In this document: positions 50,301 through 59,382 of the stretch, piece after piece
How positions within the stretch are numbered: the stretch's first letter is position 1
Layout: each line of letters opens with the position of its first letter
From: Heliocidaris tuberculata
Lineage: Eukaryota > Echinodermata > Echinoidea > Camarodonta > Echinometridae
Assembly (NCBI GenBank): GCA_025618425.1
Contig: CM046848.1
Location: 29,634,592 to 29,698,591 of the forward strand
DNA: 64,000 bases
Direction of reading: 5' to 3'
The notes under the pieces: generated by a model
Told to the model about the DNA's origin: nothing
The model's database searches: none
The model's input: only the letters and a program-made list of their open reading frames with translations
Translations under genes and position numbers: made by a program

Positions 50301-53300
50301 GATTATTATAAATGCATCTCAGGTTATGTGTATACTGTAATGGAGGTCAGGATATAGGGTCAACACAAAATATGCAAATATAAAAAAATTAAATTTCTTT
50401 AAAATGAGTTTTCAATTAAAGAAGGGGGTGAAGTTGTTTGATAATATTTTCTTTTCATTAATTTGTGTTACAGATGACAGAATGAGGAACACATATTTTG
50501 AAATAGCCTGTAATAGTCAAGTTATTTTCTAAATGCAGTGAGCAAATCACTGTTATTTTGATTATTAAAGATAAAGTTGAGTATTGGTCGTGAGATTACA
50601 ATGTGAAAGCCTGTCTCAAAGCAATTTGAAAAGGTTGATCATGTCTACATAAGAACTGGTGTATACTGTGAAGTTCTGAAAATCATCAAAATGAAAAGAA
50701 ATTGACCCAGTCTTGCTGAAAAGCACATGCACTGCACGCAGGGATGGATACATGGGACTGCACACAAATGTGGCATGAATGTTGGGCCCGAACACTTCAG
50801 CTATTTCTCGTCATATTTTGAATATGAGGTCATTTGAAGAGCAATCCTTTTCAGGGGACATTTCTACTATGATGTTCTTCCAAACTGACATAAAAGGAAG
50901 GAGAGAGCTCACAAATTATTTTTCACCTTTCCCAGAACTCCACCTTCTCTTTAATTAAAGTGTTCTTGATTGTATTTTGTTCAGATTGCAAGAATAAATG
51001 TGCGACCTATGACCTGAGTTCTGTCATCTGCCATCATGGTACAGCTGGAGGTATAGTATGATGTTCTTTTTTGTCGGTATTAATTTCTTGTGATAATGTT
51101 GTACTGTTTATTTATATTCTCCAGTCCCTTCTCTTATATCTCCCTTTGTAATAAACCAGTTCGTAAGTAATACACGGTACAAATGAAATGACCCCAATTT
51201 GTACGCACACAAGCATCTGCTTTGGTGGACGTGGTACTTGTTTAACCCTTTCAAGACAATTAACCACATTTTGTGGTTTGGTTCAATAACTTTTGATTCA
51301 GAGCTCCAGAAAATATACCAGATGCATGAGTAGAAAGAGCAAAAATTTCTGCACACACTAATGTATTTTTGTTTCATGACCATATTGCGTTTGATCCCAG
51401 GAATTTTTAAAACAAGAATAAGCTTTAAAATCCTTAAATTGGCAACACATTGAGAGGTTCAAAATCATTGTTTTTCATCAAAATTGGCAATTTTTCAACT
51501 TTTTAACAAAATTTTTAACCATGAATATTGTTTTAAAAAACATCACACCTTATTAGAACCATGTAGCATTAAAAGAAAAATATTATTATTGCCAATTTGA
51601 AGAACAAAATGTGATCAATTTAGCCCTTAAACAATTCCTGTACTGAAAGGGTTAACACGTAAAATTATACTAGTGCGTGCATCATGGTGTGCACACTATG
51701 AAAGCGTATAGAGGTCAATTGTACTCTGTACAAATGACCTTAAGCTGCACATGCGCATAATTATGAACTGGCTTCACGCGCATCTGTTTAGTGGACGTGC
51801 TACTTGTTTAACCCTTTCAGGACAGGAATTATTTAAGGGCTAAATTGATCACATTCTGTTCTTCAAATTGGCAACAATTATATTTTTCTTTTAGTGCTAC
51901 ATGGTTCTGATAAGGTGTAATGTCTTTGAAAACAATATACATGGTTACTAATTTTGTTGAAAAGTTGAAAAATTGCCAATTTTGATAAAAAACAATAATT
52001 TTGAACCTCTCAATGTGTTGCCAATTTAGGGATTTTAAAGCTTATTCTCATTTTTAAAATTCCTGGCATCAAACGCAATATGGTCATGAAACAAAAATGG
52101 ACATAGAGTGTGCAGATATTTTTGCTCTTTCTACTCATGCATCTGGTATATTTTTCAGAGCTCTGATTCAAATGTTATTGAGTCAAACCACAAAATGTGG
52201 TGAATTGTCTCGAAAGGGTTAACACGTAGAATCATATTGGCGTACGCATCATGGTGCGCACACGATGAAAGCGTATAGACGTCTATTGTACACTGTACAA
52301 ATGACCTTCATCTGCACATACGCAAACCGTAATTACGGACGGGCTTATACTGTAGACTCTTTTCCTGTCTATAAATGCAAATTTGTACTTTCCTTCTTCC
52401 TTATTATCTCTTATAGTTATCCCACCTTTTCTCTTATTTGTGCAGACCTCTTCTTGTTATTTGTGGTTTCTCTCTCTCTCTCTCTCTCTTTCTTGTTCTG
52501 TTTGCTCTTTCTCTGTCTTTCTCTTACTCTCACTCTCACCCTCTGTCTTCCTTGTTTCCTCTCTCTTTCTTTGTTCAAGTAGTAGAAGTGGTATTAGGTT
52601 AACCTCATGACACCAGGGGGGCATTTCATGAAAGGACTTGTCAGATATTTTATCCGACAAATTTGCCCTCAGCCAATCAGATGCAAGGATTTCAGTAGCT
52701 TATAACAATTGTCGGATAAAATATCCGACAACTTCCTTTCATGAAACGTTCTCCTGTACAGTGGAAACTCACTGTAATGAGGCCCTTGCATGGGAATATG
52801 AAAATTACCTTGTTGTATCAGGAATCTCCTTTTATCAGGGTATTAAAGCAAAAGAATACAAAGACCTGGGACCAGCAAAACAAGTGAATGAGTAAATTAC
52901 GCAATGCGTAATAAATGTCCCCGCCGGAAGTGCAGATCTGTAGAAATTAACTAGCCTGAACCTTAAAACTTCAGTGAAAAACTTTAGTGAATAAAATAAT
53001 AATGTTACTGCATGCAAAAGAAGAGAATACCAACAATGCATGTATACAACTGAAATATAAAACATGAAAACATTATGAACCTTCAGCCATTTTGAATAAA
53101 TTTGCATAAATTTGCATGAATAATGAATTTCAAAATTCTGTGTAGAAGTTTGGAAGCCCCCACCCAGCCCTATCAGATAAAACAATCGGAATAAAAGTCC
53201 GATGTGAAATAGAGAAGAAGTAGCATTTTTCGTCAATTTTGAATAAATTTGCATAAATTTGCATAATTAATGAATTTCAAAATTCTGTGTAGAAGTTTGG

Positions 53301-53850
53301 AAGCCCCCACCCAGCTCTATCAGATAAAACAATCGGAATCAAAATCCGATGTGAAATAGAGAAGTAGCATTTTTCGTCAATTTTGAATAAATTTGCATAA
53401 ATTTGCATAATTAATGAATTTCAAAATTCTGTGTAGAAGTTTGAAAGCCCCCACCCAGCCCTATCAGATAAAACAATCGGAATCAAAATCCGATGTGAAA
53501 TAGAGAAGTAGCATTTTTCGTCAATTTTGAATAAATTTGCATAAATTTGCATAATTATTGAATTTCAAAATTCTGTGTAGAAGTTTGGAAGCCCCCACCC
53601 AGCCCTATCAGATAAAACAATCGGAATCAAAATCCGATGTGAAATAGAGGAGAAGTAGCATTTTTCGTCGATTTTGAATAAACTTGCATAAATTTGCATA
53701 ATTAATGAATTTCAAAATTCTGTGTAGAAGTTTGGAAGCCCCCACCCAGCCCTATCAGATAAAACAATCGGAATCAAAATCGGCCAAGAAATGACGGAGA
53801 AGTAGCATTTTCTAACATTTGAGCACACACGGACAGACGGACGGACGGAC

Positions 53851-53909
<59 letters not shown>

Positions 53910-56900
53910 CGTACGGAGCCCGTTTCATAGTCCCCTCGCGAACTTCGTTCGGCGGGGACAATTACCTTGTTATATCAGGAATCTCCTTTTATCGCGGTAA
54001 TAAAGCAAAATAATACAAAGACCTGGGACCAGCAAAATTACCTTGTTATATCAGGAATCTCCTTTTATCGGGGTAATAGAGCAAAACAATACAAAGACCT
54101 GGGACCAGCAGAATTACTTGTTATAACAGGAATCTTGTTATATCGGAGCTCATCATAAGTTTCCACTGTATTCAATCTTCACTGATTTGTTCAGGTGGAC
54201 ATATATTACAAGCTATGCTCTAAACTAGCTCAACAACCAGTGTCTCTTTCATGTCTTTGACTTCCTTCCCCCACCCCACTCTCTCTCTCTCTCTCTCTCA
54301 CTTTTCCTTGTTTTGTTCATTTTGTTTGAATAGTCTTGATGATATCAGTTTAACCTCATGCCTTCCATTATTCAATCTTTCCTTCTTATTTTAAGGTGGA
54401 CACTACACAAGCTATGCTCTGAACTGGCTTAACAGCCAATGGTATGAATATGATGACATCTATGTCACAGAGGTTAGCCCACTGCAGGTTGCGAACTGTG
54501 AAGCCTATGTGCTCTTCTACAAGTAAGATATTGTCTTTTTGGAATGAAATAACGAAGGCATATAGTCCTTGGGATATAGATGGTACTGTTTGAATATTAC
54601 TAGCTTTCCCCAGGATAATGATACTATTTTGTTACTAGCTATCCCTCGGGATAATGATATTTGTGTCACCTTGGCTAGATAGTTTCAACTCGAGCCTCTC
54701 ATGTCAGTGTATATTTGTATACTATAAGTGTGGATTCATCAAAATTTTCTGGCCTAGTACATATTGATCAGCATTTGCTTTCCTTAGCCACTGTATGGGA
54801 GGAAACACCCACCTTATGAGCAATTGCCTATTCCACCTTTCACCTGAATCTCTTACAAGCACAGTGAGAATGGGATTATGGGATTCACTGACATCCCTAT
54901 ACATCATTTTATTTATTTATTTATTTATTTATTATTTATTCGGCATTTCGAAAACAATACAGAAAACAATACAGAAAACAATAACAGGAATAAACATTGT
55001 AAAGAAAGGACCTGGATCAGAGTTGATGAGGCTGCCTGGGTTTAGAAAAGGTTAACTCAATTACCATGACCCACAGGTCTTCCTTCCCACACCCCCTCAA
55101 CTCCATCCAGGTCAGGATAAGAAAATTAAAAGAAGTATTATAAATTAAAAGTGAATCACTGGAAGATGGCGGAACATTAGGTGTAATAAATGTGACATGG
55201 ATATCTCAAGCATTATCTCATTTCAAACAGATCATTTTAACATGTATTTACATTCAAGTATGATTGATTATACTATTGAAGATTTTCCGAAGACTATGGC
55301 TCTTATGAGTAATTCTTAGACTATGATGAATACATTTGTCACATTACAATTTCTTACATATCCTATTCCTTGATATAAACTAAATGTATACATATTTGTG
55401 TTTAATTATAAAGTGTTATCCTACCTTCATCTAGAATTAAAAATCATAACTCTCAATCTGAAAATATATTCAGGACATTTATATGTGTATATTTGTTTAA
55501 TGATAAAGTGTTTATAGCCTACCTTCATCTAGGATTAAAAATCGTAACTCTGCATCTGAAAATATATTCAGGAAATTTATAAGACTATCAGAAACTCATT
55601 GCAACCTGCTGTTACTGGGTGTAAAGCTTTGAAGCTTCATTAAAACTGGCTGTTTACATAAACCACCACAGACTTCTTTGATAATATAATATATTGTCTA
55701 TTTTTCTTATGTATTTACAGAAAGACATCAGAAGAGGCTAACAGAGAAAGACATAGAGTAATTGATCTATTTGAACAAGAAGAGGTAAGTCGACCTTTCG
55801 TACCTTAAAAAAAAAATATTATACTTATTTATCAAATCGTTTTGAAAGGCGAACATAATCAATACAAAACCTTTTATTATAAATAGTCATGTAATTTAAT
55901 TGAATATTTCCTCTTTAATATATTTTCACTGAGGTCTGCCTAGTAACATTGACATGTTAATCTGTAAGGTTTTGCTCCGAAGATGTTTTGTTTCGAGACT
56001 TTAATATAGGATCTGAAGGGTTGGAATTTGGTTTTTGAAATATGTCTCAATCTCCTTAGGTGTGTCCATGTATCAGTTTTCAGAAATTAACGCTTTTCTG
56101 TACTCTATTTTGACATGTAAGTTATTATTCATAGTAAAAACATATTTGTTCTATTACACATTGTATTTTCTATCTGCTTCTTGGTATAGCCCAGCTTTCT
56201 TCACTTCTATGTGTCGCTTCAATGGCTGAACAAATTGAATAACTTTGCTGAGCCTGGACCTATCACCAACCATGACTTCCTCTGCAAACATGGAGGTAAG
56301 ATCTTGAGCAAGTGAGGTGTTCAAAATACAATTTCCTTCTTGCATACATCTCCTGTGGAAACAATTGTTAATACAAATGCACCTTTGCCAAAATAATGCA
56401 GTTCATTATGTTCATAGTTCTATTAATAATGATAATAATAATAATTCTTTTCATTTCTGTATGTATAGTGCCTTTTCATAAGGCACAAAGCTAATTTATA
56501 GCAAAATGATGAACAGTAAATGTTAAAAGAATCAAAAGTTGAAGTCTAGTACTGGGCAGGTAATTAATAAGGTCGTGTTTGTGTATTCTACAGGAGTGCA
56601 GCCAAGCAAGGCAAGCTATGTGCACAAGTTGGTTTTGAAGATACCTCAACCAGTATGGGATCATCTCTATCAGACGTAAGTCATCATTTGTTGAAGCATA
56701 CAAGAATGGTTGTGGTTATGGTCTTAGTGATGATGGTGGTGTTTTTAGTGATGTTGGTGCTGATGATAGTGATGTTTGTGGTGGTGATAGTAGTCTTACA
56801 TCCAAAGATGGTAATGGAAAGGGCCATGTAGATAAAGGAGAATAATGATATGAAAATATGGAAATGACAATATAGATGTGAGAGGATTAAAGCAATGAAA

Positions 56901-59382
56901 TATCGTTGACAAATGTCATTTTTACAAAATATATATTAATATCTGTTCTTAATATATCATTTGACCTTGATCTAGGTATTTTATCTACATTGCTCCTATC
57001 CACCCAGGTGCAAAACGCGTACCCGGTAAGATGTGAAGGTCAATATGATTGCATTATTATGTGCGTGCCGATAAGAAGGCGACTAGCTTGACTGCTCCGT
57101 GGGGAGTGGAGATTGTAATGTGCGGAATAGTCATTAAATCCAGTGGGAGGGGTAATAATGATACTGTAAGCCCTTTGGTGTCAGTTTTTTTTCTGGTAAA
57201 GCACTTCATAAGGAACGGTAATTGAATTAATTAACTATTATTAATTTGCAAGGTTTGGTGGAGGACCGGCTGTCAATCGTCTTTCTCCATGCTCTGTGTG
57301 TCAAGCTGAGATGGAACTATTAGAGAGAAGGAGAAAAGAAGAGATGGATACATTCATCACAGTAAGTGATCAATCAATTACAGTCAAACCTCTATATAAA
57401 GCTTTGTGTATACTGCATTTTTGAACCTCTATGAGATTACATTGGGTGCACTTTCGCACAGATAGCGACGATAGATTTAGGATTGCTGATATGTACACTA
57501 GAATTTATCCAAAATCATGGACAGAACATAAAGACATCTTCAACGTACATCTTTCGATTCAAATGGAACAATGTGAGAACTTATTCAACAAGTCTCATTT
57601 TCTGTGCAATTTGATATTAATTGATGAATATCAACCTCTCCTCCTCCCTCCCTCACCCTGTCCCCCTTCTAGATGAATGAAGAGTTCCAGCAGGATGAGT
57701 CCAGCAATTCCTCTGTCTACTGCATCAGCCTGGCTTGGTTCAAACAGTGGGAGGCATTTGTCAAAGCCAAACAAGCTGGTGAGTGTGTGTGTTTAATTGA
57801 GTTTTGACAGACGTGTATCAATCAAATATGATTATTTATGTCTGGGACCGACCTTTAACGCCACTACCGAAAGACGGGACTGAGATTCGAACCTGGGTCC
57901 GATCAGAGTCAGTTTGTAGGTGAATACAAAGAGCTGCCTGTAGACGTTACTGCTAGACCAACACCTGATCCCTATTCTCAAGGTCTTTTATAGGAACATC
58001 TTCAAAGTCTGTCCTCAAGGTTATTTACGAAGACATCCTCAAATTCATTCCTCAAAGTTATTCACAAGGACATCCTCAAAGTCATTCCTAAAAGTTACTC
58101 ACAAGGACATCCTCAAAGTCAGTCTTCAAAGTCATTCACAAGTATGTCACCATGTGGATGAGTCATGTATCTGTTGTTAATACAGATTGCATCCTCGGAA
58201 TGATCTGTAAACAGCAGCATTTATCAGTAGTGCTCATTGCAACATGTTCAGGTTTTCTAGTATAGTTGCTGTATTTGCAATGATTTGATGAGCATTGTGA
58301 TCATTTCCTGAAGGTAGTAACTAGCTAAAATGAAATGTATTGTGACCAAATACTGTTTAATTATTATTGCAGTTACACATATATACATGCATGATATCTC
58401 CTTGAAATAATGATTATGTCCTGCTGCTGGAAATGCTGAGAAAACTTACCAGCCTTTCCCTCAACAAAGATTAGTCAATAGGATGTCACTGATGAATAAA
58501 AACTTACAATGCATCACTTCATATCATGACCTCTGTCCAATCCTTTGTTTCATTCAGAACCTCCTGGACCTATTGACAACAAATTTATTGCAGTGTCAAA
58601 AGGCTGCTACACAACATTAAAACAAGGTAGGTATCAACACCTAATCTGAGAACCATAAGGGCATTACATATATGTAAACAGTAGGAGTTAACACCTTTTG
58701 GGCTATCAGCAACTAAAAACGTCTAGTATAAACAATCTTAGTATATCAAGCTTGGATAAAAAGTTCTTTTTTTTAATGTATTTATTTATTTTTTATTTTT
58801 TTATTTTTTTATTTTTCATTTTTTTAATTAAAAAAAAAAAAATTTATTTATTTTATTATTATTATTTATTTTTTTTTTTTAATTTTTAATTTTTAATTTT
58901 TAATTTTTTTTAATTTTTTTTTATTTATTTTATTTTATTTTTTTTTTTGGGGGGGGGGGTAATTTGCACAATTCTGGTATATTTTTACGCCATTCATCAC
59001 ATTTCTTCAGTTGCTTCAGGATATATATTATGAATAATAACCATCTTGAAGAACCAATTAGTAACAAAGATCTTCTCTTGGTGTACCGTTCTCATGTGAA
59101 TTCCCCTTCTTAAAGCATTAAGCATATGTAACCACAAGAAATTCATTCCATTTCCACCTTTTCCCTCACACTGTAGGAGCTGTAGGAGATTCTGGACAGA
59201 TCTCAGAGGCCATGTGGGAATACCTTCATGGGATCTACGACGGAGGACCAGAGGTTGTCCTTCGACCCAACCACCCTGCCCCCATCACCGAACATCCCTC
59301 TGGAGGAGGAGGAGGAGGGGGTGGCAGGGGAGAGGAGGGGGCATCAACGGGGAGCAGCAGTCCCCGAGAAGAAATGTCCTAG
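35336..59382 (+). CDS. USP20: Ubiquitin carboxyl-terminal hydrolase 20/33 ortholog, complete
   Basis: 24 in-phase coding exons: 35336-35416, 36365-36418, 37226-37288, 37832-38091, 38765-38844, 39184-39253, 39760-39873, 42650-42728, 43154-43589, 46256-46381, 46767-46864, 47288-47448, 47936-48009, 48461-48494, 49379-49545, 50985-51050, 54396-54522, 55721-55784, 56190-56295, 56594-56675, 57253-57361, 57673-57778, 58558-58626, 59177-59382. 943 residues (human USP20 914, USP33 942). Residues 8-86 are the ZnF-UBP ([24 protein letters not shown]). The catalytic domain starts at about 180: Cys191 in NLGNTCYLN, zinc-ribbon pairs CLTC and CEKC, His657 in GGHYTSY, Asp674 in YEYDD. An acidic Ser-rich insert of about 180 residues splits it. 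Two DUSP domains follow ([33 protein letters not shown]). It cleaves ubiquitin from substrates; in vertebrates these paralogs bind VHL and regulate receptors. A single invertebrate copy is equally related to USP20 and USP33. Introns 39874-42649, 43590-46255 and 51051-54395 are swollen by mobile elements. Confidence 0.96.
35853..36242 (-). mobile_element. TTAA-type MITE, family D (copy 2)
   Basis: Opposite orientation to 12623-13030. It begins after TTAA (35849-35852) with CCCTTTCGAGAG, and the right end is degraded before TTAA at 36243-36246. The body includes TTGTGGTTTGGCTCAATAAC and ATTGGCAACACATTGAGAGG. Confidence 0.75.
36667..37072 (-). repeat. Dispersed repeat, inverted partner of 49686-50031
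   Basis: Reverse complement of 49686-50031 over about 350-400 bp. Shared segments include CAGCCTTCTC.CCAGTACATA, TACTTTCAATCTCCAAAG and AACTATTTTCTGC.GAGAAGC. Both copies are in USP20 introns; the ends are not defined. Confidence 0.7.
37368..37555 (+). repeat. Dispersed repeat (ATGACCCCAATTT family), uninterrupted copy
   Basis: Matches the outer sequence around the two family D insertions at 51183-52345. Shared segments: ATGACCCCAATTT, GGTGGA.GTGCTACTTG, CATATGAAAGC and AGAGGTCAATTGTACTCTGT. It gives the empty-site state for those insertions. Confidence 0.7.
39558..39626 (+). repeat. Fragment of family D MITE
   Basis: Only the right end remains: TTTGAATCAAAAGTTATTGAGCC to GGTTAA. Contained in the USP20 intron 39254-39759. 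Confidence 0.6.
39900..40290 (-). mobile_element. TTAA-type MITE, family C (copy 2)
   Basis: Ends AGGTACTTCATCCCTTTTGC and CAAAGGGATGAAGTACCT are inverted repeats; TTAA remains on the right. The internal order is inverted relative to 13180-13581. Located just after the USP20 donor at 39873. Confidence 0.8.
41050..42384. mobile_element. Non-autonomous hAT-type transposon with exact 8-bp target duplication
   Basis: Terminal repeats CAGGGTTGG (41050-41058) and CCAACCCTG (42376-42384) are flanked on both sides by TTGACAAG (41042-41049, 42385-42392). An 8-bp duplication with CAGGG ends is typical of hAT. Subterminal arrays of GGTAAATACCG occur on the left (41070-41160) and GGTAAATACC / TTTCCCGG on the right (42262-42370). 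The interior has CA-rich stretches and no transposase. It lies in USP20 intron 39874-42649. Confidence 0.9.
44048..46179. mobile_element. 2.1-kb DNA element with AATTAGGTGGTCTGTC ends
   Basis: AATTAGGTGGTCTGTC (44048-44063) and GACAGACCACCTAATT (46164-46179) are perfect 16-bp inverted ends. Internally, GGCGCCTGGATGACGTCAC occurs at 44508 and again at 45943, each within a longer similar block ending ATGACCTTGAAAAAG, showing an internal duplication. CpG-rich patches of CGCGCGGACG type lie at 44352-44400, 45688-45712 and 45794-45830. A tRNA-like segment sits at 44870-44933. No long ORF. It occupies most of USP20 intron 43590-46255. Confidence 0.75.
44870..44933 (-). pseudogene. tRNA-Gly(CCC)-like segment, pseudo-tRNA
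   Basis: The minus strand reads TGGTCCATTGGTAAAGCAC, then GCCTCCCATTC (anticodon CCC), then CCCCGGTTCGACTCCCGG with a perfect B box GGTTCGACTCC. The 3' acceptor half GGGTCCA has no matching 5' half, so it is not a functional tRNA. An A run on the minus strand follows. A 20-plus-base direct repeat (TTTCCAATAGA.ATAACACG) lies on both sides at 44733 and 44939, so this piece may be an insertion with a target duplication. Confidence 0.6.
47085..47265 (+). repeat. Diverged fragment of family D MITE
   Basis: Matches the central and right part of family D: ACTTTTCAACATGTTGCCAATT, ACCAAAAATGGACACAG and TCATCTGGTATATATTTC. It lies just before USP20 exon 47288-47448. Confidence 0.65.
47539..47888 (+). 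mobile_element. TTAA-type MITE, family C (copy 3)
   Basis: Ends AGGTACTGCATCCCTTTTG and CAAAAGGGATGAAGTACCT; TTAA on the right (47889-47892), mutated on the left. Same orientation as 13180-13581, and it ends 47 bases before the next USP20 exon. Confidence 0.8.
48134..48355 (+). repeat. Tandem duplication, unit about 110 bp
   Basis: 48134-48240 is repeated at 48250-48355 with only a handful of differences (both contain AAGTTGTTTAGCTTCAAGAA and TTCCCATAGAAAAGAGCTTT). A poly-T run separates them. USP20 intron. Confidence 0.9.
48719..49301 (+). mobile_element. TTAA-type MITE, family B (copy 2)
   Basis: Begins AGGGAAATCCAACCTTATAG and ends GTTGGATTGCCCT; flanked on both sides by TGAA (48715-48718, 49302-49305), a one-base variant of TTAA. 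Closely similar to 5898-6458. Confidence 0.8.
49686..50031 (+). repeat. Dispersed repeat, inverted partner of 36667-37072
   Basis: See 36667-37072 for the shared blocks. Located in USP20 intron 49546-50984. Confidence 0.7.
50569..50950 (+). mobile_element. TTAA-flanked MITE, family E (copy 2)
   Basis: AGATAAAGTTGAGTATTGG to CCACCTTCTCT, with TTAA at 50565-50568 and 50951-50954. Closely similar to 3475-3858, including CAGGGGACATTTCTAC and ATGATGTTCTTCCAAACTGA. It ends 34 bases before USP20 exon 50985-51050. Confidence 0.8.
51246..51651 (-). mobile_element. TTAA-flanked MITE, family D (copy 3)
   Basis: CCCTTTCAAGACAATTAACC to ACAATTCCTGTACTGAAAGGG (ends only), with TTAA at 51242-51245 and 51652-51655. 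Reverse orientation to 51812-52218. Confidence 0.9.
51812..52218 (+). mobile_element. TTAA-flanked MITE, family D (copy 4)
   Basis: CCCTTTCAGGACAGGAATT to GTCTCGAAAGGG, with TTAA at 51808-51811 and 52219-52222. Inserted in the same flanking sequence as copy 3 but in the opposite orientation. Confidence 0.9.
52617..52754. mobile_element. Foldback MITE with CCAAT core (copy 5)
   Basis: Arms GGGGCATTTCATGAAAGGA and CCTTTCATGAAACGTTCTCC, inner arms TTTTATCCGACAA / TTGTCGGATAAAATATC. The core is CTCAGCCAATCAGATGCAAG then GATTTCAGTAGCTTATAACA, identical to the core of 34898-35035 although the stems differ. Confidence 0.85.
52803..54160 (+). repeat. 77-bp tandem repeat array split by a large insertion
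   Basis: Units containing AATTACCTTGTTATATCAGG, TCTCCTTTTATCG and AAAGACCTGGGACCAGCA occur at 52803-52880, 53962-54036 and 54037-54114, plus a partial at 54114-54150. The element 52881-53963 interrupts the array between the first and second units. Confidence 0.85.
52881..53963 (-). mobile_element. GTCCCCGCC element with 146-bp tandem units (copy 2, inverted)
   Basis: Inverted copy of 27945-28890: CAAGTGAATGAG at the left, GTCCCCGCCGG at 52917, about five 145-147-bp units, then (GGAC)n, (AC)n and GGCGGGGAC at 53951-53959. Inserted in the 77-bp tandem array in USP20 intron 51051-54395. Confidence 0.85.
54195..54241 (+). pseudogene. Decayed duplicate of the USP20 catalytic-His exon
   Basis: TTCAG followed by GTGGACATATATTACAAGCT then ATGCTCTAAACTAGCTCAAC parallels the true exon at 54396 (GTGGACACTACACAAGCTAT then GCTCTGAACTGGCTTAAC). 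A 2-base insertion breaks the frame and TAA/TAG stops follow. The sequence upstream of both copies is also alike (TTTAACCTCATG.C, CT-rich tract, TATTCAATCTT), so exon plus part of the intron was duplicated in tandem. Confidence 0.8.
57841..57972 (-). mobile_element. tRNA-derived SINE fragment
   Basis: The minus strand carries an A-box-like TGGTCTAGCAGTAACG, then a B box GGTTCGAATCTC about 65 nt downstream, and then GTCCCGTCTTTCGGTAG and GGCGTTAAAGGTCGGTCCC. The tail is reminiscent of a conserved SINE 3' domain known from invertebrate deuterostomes; that identification is from memory. USP20 intron. Confidence 0.65.
58766..58957 (+). repeat. T/A-rich low-complexity tract
   Basis: About 170 bases made only of A and T, mostly TTTA and TTTTTAAT runs, ending in T(9)G(10). 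USP20 last intron. Translations here are artefacts. Confidence 0.95.

Larger units (their letters stand above)
51183..52345 (+). repeat. Tandem pair of ATGACCCCAATTT-family repeats, each interrupted by a family D MITE
   Basis: Outer repeat copy 1 is 51183-51241 plus 51656-51785; copy 2 (5'-truncated) is about 51776-51807 plus 52223-52345. Both are interrupted at the same site (ACTTGTTTAA / TTAACACGTA). The uninterrupted version is at 37368-37555. Confidence 0.8.
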
